NCBI GenBank assembly: GCA_910592005.1
Contig: CAJVPP010000895.1
Location: 1-24,898 of the forward strand
DNA: 24,898 nt
Origin: Funneliformis mosseae
Taxonomy: Eukaryota > Glomeromycota > Glomeromycetes > Glomerales > Glomeraceae
Direction of reading: 5' to 3'
Shown here: positions 19,331-24,898 of the stretch, one piece after another
Layout of the letters: each line of letters starts with the position of its first letter
Numbering within the stretch: position 1 is the stretch's first letter
The notes under the pieces: model-generated
What the model saw: only the letters and a program-made list of their open reading frames with translations
The model's database searches: none
What the model was told of the DNA's origin: nothing
Program-made: the position numbers and the translations under genes

Positions 19331-20929
19331 ATCGAAAGCTTAGTTGTTCTCAATGTGAATGATTTTTACAATATTCATGAATATCATCGTAGTAATACAA
19401 TAACTACACATGAAGTTTTCCATTTTATTACAATACTCTTAAAAGCCTTGCCAGAAATGCTATCTATTCTATTTAATAATCCTAATCAAGGAAAAAGTAT
19501 TCATAATGAAAAGGGTATTGACTCAGACATTATTATAGAGAACACATATTTATCTTTTTTTCTTATTTATGGCTTAGTTATGCAGGACATAAGTAAATAT
19601 TTGTTGAATTAGTATCTATGCCAGAAACACATGATGAACGAGTCAAACGTCTCTTAATTCATAGTTATGATGATAAGATTGAACAATGTCAGACTGATCG
19701 AAGTATGAAAAACACGAAACTTGTTGATTTAAAAGAAGGATCTTTTCATTCAACCGATAATTATGTAAATGCTCTTAAGTTTTTGATAAATATACCTGAA
19801 GTAAAAACTTATATAGAGACACAAGTATAAGTGACACCTATGAATTACCCTAGACAACTTCACATATGACGTGCTATCACTAATCAAATCAATTTTGGAG
19901 ATTCTTCTGAAATACCAGATCAAATTCTGCATATAATCCCGATGATTAGACCTTTACATGTATCCTTAAATAGTCATGAAACTGTATTCCTTTTAAATTA
20001 TCAATTTTTTGATTTACTTTTTCATAGGGTATTTGAACAGAATAAGGTGTTAGCGAAAAAGCCAAAACCTTATAAAATCAATTTGATATTAGAATTAGTA
20101 TCTCAAGGTTGGTCTTGAGTTTGCTTGATAATATTGCGAAAATTTGAACAGTCTAAGGATCTGGAAGCCAGATATCTTATTAATTTACTTGATAATATTC
20201 TTCCATTGGTTTTAGATTTTTATCCTATTATATTTTATAGTGAAAATTGGCAAGCATATATAGAAGTAATATTTCGTATGTAGATTGTTTTTTATCAATA
20301 TCAATGCAAACATTATAACAAATTGCCATTGATGTTTTTAAGTGATGTTTTTTATTGAACTAATATTAATCATTCTATTTCACAATCTCTTATAGATTCT
20401 CTTCACATTTTTGATGATTATTTTGTAGAAAACTTTTATAGCTCACTTCGACGGTAAATATAAAAATCAAATACGGTAGAGCAGATTATTCAAGAAGTAC
20501 AAATAATTGATCAGATGCGTGGCAGAAATTCTTTTATGAATATGTTTGCTGAGAATCATAATATCAGATATTCAGTAAAACAGCTAGAATATCTTGAAAA
20601 GCATACTGCACTTTTTCTTTTAAATTTCTTTACAGATATATATCAGAATCTTGGTAAATCAAAAGTTATTTCCAATTTACATTTAAAACCCAAAACTTAT
20701 GAACTTTCGATACTTAAAGTTCAAGTTGATATAAAAATATTGTCAATGGCTTAAAATACAGCACGTCTTTTACAAAAAGATAGATATTGTGATTTAGAAG
20801 GCTGTATAGATTCTTGTGAGGTAAGTTGTGTTCTGATTTATGATCATGCTTATTATTTCAAATGGTTTTTTATAGAGCAATTACAGATGTTAAAATACAT
20901 TAATCAAGCACATTTATAGTATGGGAAAG

Positions 20930-21830
20930 ATTAATAATTCTAAAACCTTATATTGAAATTGTTATTTCTTCATTAAATGCAAGTAAAGATCGTGATGCTA
21001 AAGAAAATGCAAAAAGGTTAAAAAAATTAATCTTATTAGTGATAAGTGGGATACTATAAGAAATTTACTTGAAATCTTAAGACTTTTTGCAGAATTAACA
21101 GAAAAATTAGAGGGTATAAAATATGTAACAATAAGTTATATATATCCAAATATTATTAAACTCAAAAAACTCTTTTGTCTAACCAAAGAATTTTATAATA
21201 GTAATGTAAATTTAGAAACAAATGATAATGCATTTGAAGAATATTAATTTGAAGAAGTTAACGAAGATGATGAACCTGAAGCTAAATGAAAAATTTAAAT
21301 AAATACTTCTATTAATACCTTTAGTCTTTTAAATAAAATTAAAGCAAATCTTTATAAAGCACTTGAACATTATTATAAAGTGATTAAAAAGAAAGTTTTA
21401 ATTGCAGCTTTATTAGATCTGTGTAATAAAATTGAAATTTGTAAAAAGAATTAGCAAAAATTAGCCTTTATGAAGTATACAAATTAGCAAAAAATAATAT
21501 TGATTTTTAATATGAATCACATAGTTTAAAACTAAAAAAAAAAAATCAAAAGTACAAGTTTATAAGAGATTTTATTTTCTGACGATAAAATTAATGATTC
21601 TTAAATTGAAGATGATGAGATTAAAAGATATTTAGTAATAGTATAAGCTCAAAATGATTAAGATCCTTTAAAATGGTGTGATATTAATAAGGGGTAATTT
21701 CCAATTTAGTTCAATAAGAACATAAATATTTAGTTATTTAAGCAATATCTGAAGCAAGTAAAAGGGCTTTTAGCAATATAGCGGGCTTTTATTGTGATTG
21801 GCTAATTTTTGCAGATCATTTTTTATTATT
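20930..21830 (+). pseudogene. 5'-truncated hAT transposase, C-terminal half
   Basis: Frames from about 20945 read LKPYIEIVISSLNASKDRDAK, then after a shift SDKWDTIRNLLEILRLFAELT and YVTISYIYPNIIKLKKLF (about 21040-21180). This is the hAT pattern of a Trp-led helix, a T-x6-G-x-Y/K-x-T segment and a following helix. Further on are KVLIAALLDLCNK (about 21390), DPLKWCDINKG (about 21664, with Trp-Cys instead of the usual Trp-Trp) and AISEASKRAFSNIA (about 21748), equivalent to the ATSxPSERxFS end of hAT proteins. The N-terminal BED finger and first catalytic block are missing: the fragment starts where similarity of the plus gene copy to its partner ends. It has many TAG/TAA/TGA stops. It is a different copy from the one at 846-2949. 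Confidence 0.7.
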
Positions 21831-22021
21831 GCTGAAATTCTATTGGTTAATAAAATCACATGATTTCTTAATGATTGAATCAAAAATAATTAATTAAAGA
21901 ATGTGAAGAATGAATAAAAAGATATTTATTAAAAAAAAATTTTAATGAATTGATAAATCGATTTTTATTATTAATTTATAAAATATTAAATAACAATTAT
22001 ACATTTTATATTTGATCCTTC
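21831..22021. other. Spacer between hAT fragment and minus gene copy
   Basis: AT-rich, no gene seen. It holds the presumed 3' flank of the minus copy. TTATTAAAAAAAAATTTTAAT near 21930 is a simple AT foldback. Confidence 0.3.
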
Positions 22022-23818
22022 TTAAAATTTCACACTTGTTAAAGTATTTATAGCCTTTTCAAAAAGTATATCTATATTATCATGATCTATATTTCTATCT
22101 AACAAAAAATCTTCATCATTAATGTTAGTATCATCAGTTTCAGCAATATCCATTTCATCTATACTCTCATTTTACTTTTATACTCAATGAGTTCAAAGTT
22201 TTCTAAAAAGCCTTACAATTTGTTTCAATTTTACTTATGAGATAATCAATACAATATCGACATCGGCTTTCTAATTTAAATAAAAAACATTTGAAATGAT
22301 AAGCATAATCACAAATCAGAATACAATCTACCTTACAAGAATCTATGCGTCTTCTAAATCACAATATTTATCTTTTTGTAGAAGATGTGCTATATTCTAA
22401 GCCATTGACAATATTTTTACATCAACTTGAACTTTAAGTGTCGAAAGTTCATAAGTTTTGGGTTTTGAATGTAAATTGGAAATAACTTTCGATTTACCAA
22501 GATTCTGATATACATCTGTGAAGAAATTTAAAAGGAAAAGTGCAGTACGCTTTTCAAGATATTCTAGTTGTTTTACTGAATATCTGATATTATAATTCTC
22601 AGTAAACATATTCGTAAAAGAATTTCTGTCATACATCTGATCAATTATTCGTATTTCTTGAATAATCTGCTCTGCTGTATTTGATTTCTGTATTTGCTGT
22701 CAAAGTGAGCTATGAAAGTTTTTTACAAAATAATCGTTAAAAACGTGAAGAGAATCTGTAAGAGATTGTGAAATAGGATGATTAATATTAGTCCAATAAA
22801 AAACATCACTTAAAAACATCAATGGTAATTTATTATAATGTCTGCGTTGATATTGATAAAAAACAGTCTACACGCAAAACATTGCTTCTATATATGCTTG
22901 CTAATTTCCACTATAGAATATAATAGGATAAAAATCTAAACCAATAGAAGAATATTGTCAAGTAAATTAATAAGATATCTGACTTCCGGATCCTTAGACT
23001 GTTCAAATTTTCACAATATTATTAAGCAAATTTGAGATTAGCCTTGAGATGCTAATTCTAATATCAAATTAATTTATAAGGTTTTGGCTTTTTCGCTAAT
23101 ACCTTATTCTGTCCAAATACCCTATAAAAAAGTAAATCAAAAAATTGATAATTTAAAAAAAATACAGTTTTACGACTATTTAAAGATATATATAAAGGTC
23201 TAATAATCAAGATTATATGCAGAATTTGATCTGGTATTCTAGAAGAATCTCCAAAATTGATTTGATTGGTGATAGCACATCGTACGTGAAGTTATTCAGG
23301 GTAATCCATAGGTATCACTAATACTTGTGTCTCCATATAAGTTTCTACTTTAGGTATATTTATTAAAAACCTAAGAGCATTTACATAATTATCAGTTGAA
23401 TGAAGGAATTCTTCTTTTAAATTAACAAGTTTCGTATTTTCTATACTTTGATCAATCTGACGTTATTCAATCTTATCATTATAACTATGAATTAAGAGAC
23501 TTTCAACTCGTTCATCATGTATTTCTAGCATAGATACCAATTTGGCAAATTTTTACTTGCGTCCTGCATAACTAAGCCATAAATAAGAAAAAAAGATAAA
23601 TGTGCGTTCTCTATAATAATGTCTGAGTCAATATTCTTTTCATTATGAATACTTTTTCCTTGATTAGGATTATTAAATAGAATAGATGGTATTTCTGACA
23701 AGGCTTTTAAGAGTATTGTAATAAAATGGGAAACTTCATGTGTAGTTGTTGTGTCACTACAATAATATTCGTGAATATTATGAAAATCATTCACGTTGAG
23801 AATAACTAAGCTTTCAAT

Positions 23819-23893
23819 CTGTTAAAAGATTATGTTATGCATAGTCAATTAATAACCAATAAAAAAAAAACTTAAAAATATTCATATACCTAC
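23819..23893 (-). other. Intron 2 of the minus copy
   Basis: GTAGGT donor at 23893 and TTTTAACAG acceptor ending at 23819, joining EN to IESLVILNVNDF in phase 0, as in the plus copy. Confidence 0.7.
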
Positions 23894-24380
23894 ATTTTCT
23901 GATAAAAACCTTCCCACTGTTATCGTATGAGCTTCTACGTATTGAGCTTTCTGTCTTGCAATAGTTTCACATCTTATTGTCAAGCCTGATTTCAATCACT
24001 GATGAAGATGTTCCAGATGCATCTAATAAAAGCCCAACTTCTACCTTAATTCCATTAATAAATTTATTATTAAGTCCTGCTAAGAAATAACAAAATAAAA
24101 CTAAACGTTTCTTATTCTTCTCATTAGTCATATGATTCTTGGCTTGCAGGTTAATTTTAGCTACTAATTGACCAAAAAATCCTTTTAATGATGGCTCAGC
24201 TTCCTCAATCATTCTCATGAATTCTTCTGGATCGAGAATGAGTCTTTCATTATACACGCGTTACCTTATATACAAAACTTCTACCATTAATTTAACTTTC
24301 CTATTAAGAGGAATCAATTCTAAAGAATTATATGATTAATTTAAGTTTCACATGATATTGATCGCCGTTAAAGAGTTTGT

Positions 24381-24430
24381 CTAAAAAAAAACAATTGAGA
24401 ATATCATAGTAAATAAAATTGTTTACTTAC
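24381..24430 (-). other. Intron 1 of the minus copy
   Basis: GTAAGT donor at 24430-24425, T-run plus AG acceptor ending at 24381. Same position and phase as the intron at 18707-18755. Confidence 0.65.
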
Positions 24431-24785
24431 CTAGCTTTGCTTCGTCAAGCTCTGCATATACTTCATAATATGCAGACTTCAGTTTCTGAAATTCAGATTC
24501 AGAGTATATAATATCACTATGTAAAACATAAGACCTACCTTAAAATTTTCTTATATACTCTTTAGAAATCCTTTCAGATGCTGGCATATAATTAGATGAG
24601 TTAACATATTCTAGATCAGTATCAGTTTTATATAAGTAATAGCGACACATTATTGCCTCTCGTGATAGTTTGAAGAAATTGATTAATTGTTCTGGAGTCT
24701 TTTTGATAGTTTTCATTTCTGTATCATGTCGAGCTATAGAAATATAGAGTTGATGCTTTGGATACGAATATACAGACTCCCGTCA

Positions 24786-24898
24786 AAAGTCTCTAAACAC
24801 TTTTTGGCTCAATGTAAAATATAAAATTTTAAAGTTTATTAAAAAAATTTATTAATTTATTTATTAATGTACGATATGCTACACATTTGGTACTAAAT
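24786..24898. other. AT-rich end of window beyond the duplication
   Basis: No similarity to the plus copy's first exon was seen here. It is AT-rich with a TTTATTAAAAAAATTTATTAA foldback. This marks a breakpoint of the duplicated segment. Confidence 0.35.

Larger units (their letters stand above)
18118..20880 (+). pseudogene. Unnamed multi-copy gene with C-terminal RING-H2-like finger, plus copy
   Basis: The start is ATG 18118 in AAAATG context. Exon 1 (18118-18706, 196 codons plus 1 nt) is intact, with a Ser/Lys-rich N-terminus, then LVGKALCQKHYNKLI, ICSHLKH and MCHHCLYKT, giving scattered Cys/His pairs. Intron 1 follows. After a frame break (TAA near 18797) the frame from 18849 reads LNPEEFMRMLEE and NHMTNEKNKK up to 19253. 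Intron 2 follows, then NDFYNIHEYH to a frameshift in the T run near 19558. One frame then runs 19618-20875 with stops at 19828 (TAA), 20356 (TGA for Trp), 20455 and 20461 (TAA for Gln) and 20752 (TAA). Long helical segments such as YLINLLDNILPLVLDFYP are clear. The end carries CDLEGCIDSCEVSC and a damaged C-x-H-x2-H-x2-C (Tyr, Tyr and Trp replace ligands). Homology to the minus copy fades near 20880. I recall many similar copies in glomeromycotan genomes; function unknown. Confidence 0.75.
18375..24785. repeat. Large inverted duplication (arms about 2.5 kb)
   Basis: The arm 18375-20875 matches the reverse complement of 22300-24785, including both introns and several shared disablements. The roughly 1.4-kb centre holds the hAT fragment and the preserved 3' end of the minus copy. 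The outer ends differ: the plus copy continues with its own N-terminus and promoter, whereas the minus copy stops at 24785. Confidence 0.75.
22022..24785 (-). pseudogene. Unnamed multi-copy gene with C-terminal RING-H2-like finger, minus copy
   Basis: This is a paralogue of the plus copy, about nine-tenths similar by eye over 2.5 kb. The 5' end is missing: homology begins near 24785 at the SYPKHQLYIS segment, so about the first 85 codons are absent. Exon 1 runs to 24431 with a TAA at 24540-24542 (the plus copy has CAA, Gln). Introns lie at 24381-24430 and 23819-23893. The frames match the plus copy, including the shared break after CET and the shared T-run frameshift. Private stops include TGA at 22700-22702 (plus has CGA). 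This copy keeps the C-terminus the other has lost: a C-x-Y-x2-H-x2-C block followed by SRCRYC (a RING-H2-like pattern with one His changed to Tyr), a lysine-poor linker, and an acidic tail with DEMDIAETDDTN and FEKAINTLTSVKF, ending at TAA 22024-22022. The RING pattern suggests a ubiquitin-ligase-like or other zinc-bound role, by inference only. Confidence 0.75.

Noticed and set aside
19750..19932. 60-codon minus-strand frame
   Set aside because: It is a shadow on the strand opposite the clear plus-strand frame of the gene-family relic.
1..24898. tRNA, rRNA or intact ncRNA genes
   Set aside because: No cloverleaf with A and B box sequences, no rRNA-like conserved blocks, and only isolated hairpins were noticed by eye; a covariance-model search would be needed to be certain.

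Overview
This is a very AT-rich eukaryotic nuclear window made almost entirely of decayed mobile DNA. I see no intact protein-coding gene. The poly-A/T runs, the small GT..AG introns, the hAT and Ty3/Gypsy relics, the protein-primed-type family B DNA polymerase, and a repeated gene family ending in a RING-H2-like finger together suggest an arbuscular mycorrhizal fungus (Glomeromycotina, Rhizophagus/Gigaspora/Diversispora type). That assignment rests on recalled family resemblance, not on a search.

Left part. An Asn/Asp-rich low-complexity stretch (1-340) and palindromic CTGAAT/GATCTG repeats (343-540) precede a nearly full-length but dead hAT transposase on the minus strand (846-2949). From 3010 to 6240 lies a degenerate tandem array. 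Its units carry minus-strand blocks of 23-25 nt bounded by TAG acceptors and GTAAGT-like donors, so they look like a multiplied micro-exon. The array is split by an 837-bp non-autonomous element (4432-5268) with a perfect 10-bp target duplication, and this element contains a 50-bp minisatellite. Two adjacent hairpins and another CTGAAT-type repeat follow (6521-6700). No gene is recognisable from 6700 to about 9620.

Middle part. About 9620-14560 holds a broken family B DNA polymerase of the Polinton/linear-plasmid type, interrupted by a 260-bp MITE (10664-10923). A broken coiled-coil gene follows on the same strand (15045-15835). A convergent minus-strand relic combines a CCHC zinc finger with an exact 7-residue (21-bp) repeat (15918-16400). 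A Ty3/Gypsy reverse transcriptase-RNase H relic lies at 16530-17180.

Right part. Two head-on copies of one unnamed gene family (18118-20880 on plus, 22022-24785 on minus) form a large inverted repeat around a 5'-truncated hAT fragment (20930-21830). The copies share two introns and some disablements but also have private stop codons.

Common theme. Across elements, stop codons fall where Gln (CAA/CAG), Trp (TGG) or Arg (CGA) is expected. Direct comparison of the two inverted copies shows these are C-to-T or G-to-A changes. This points to RIP-like or deamination-driven decay of repeated DNA, not a changed genetic code.
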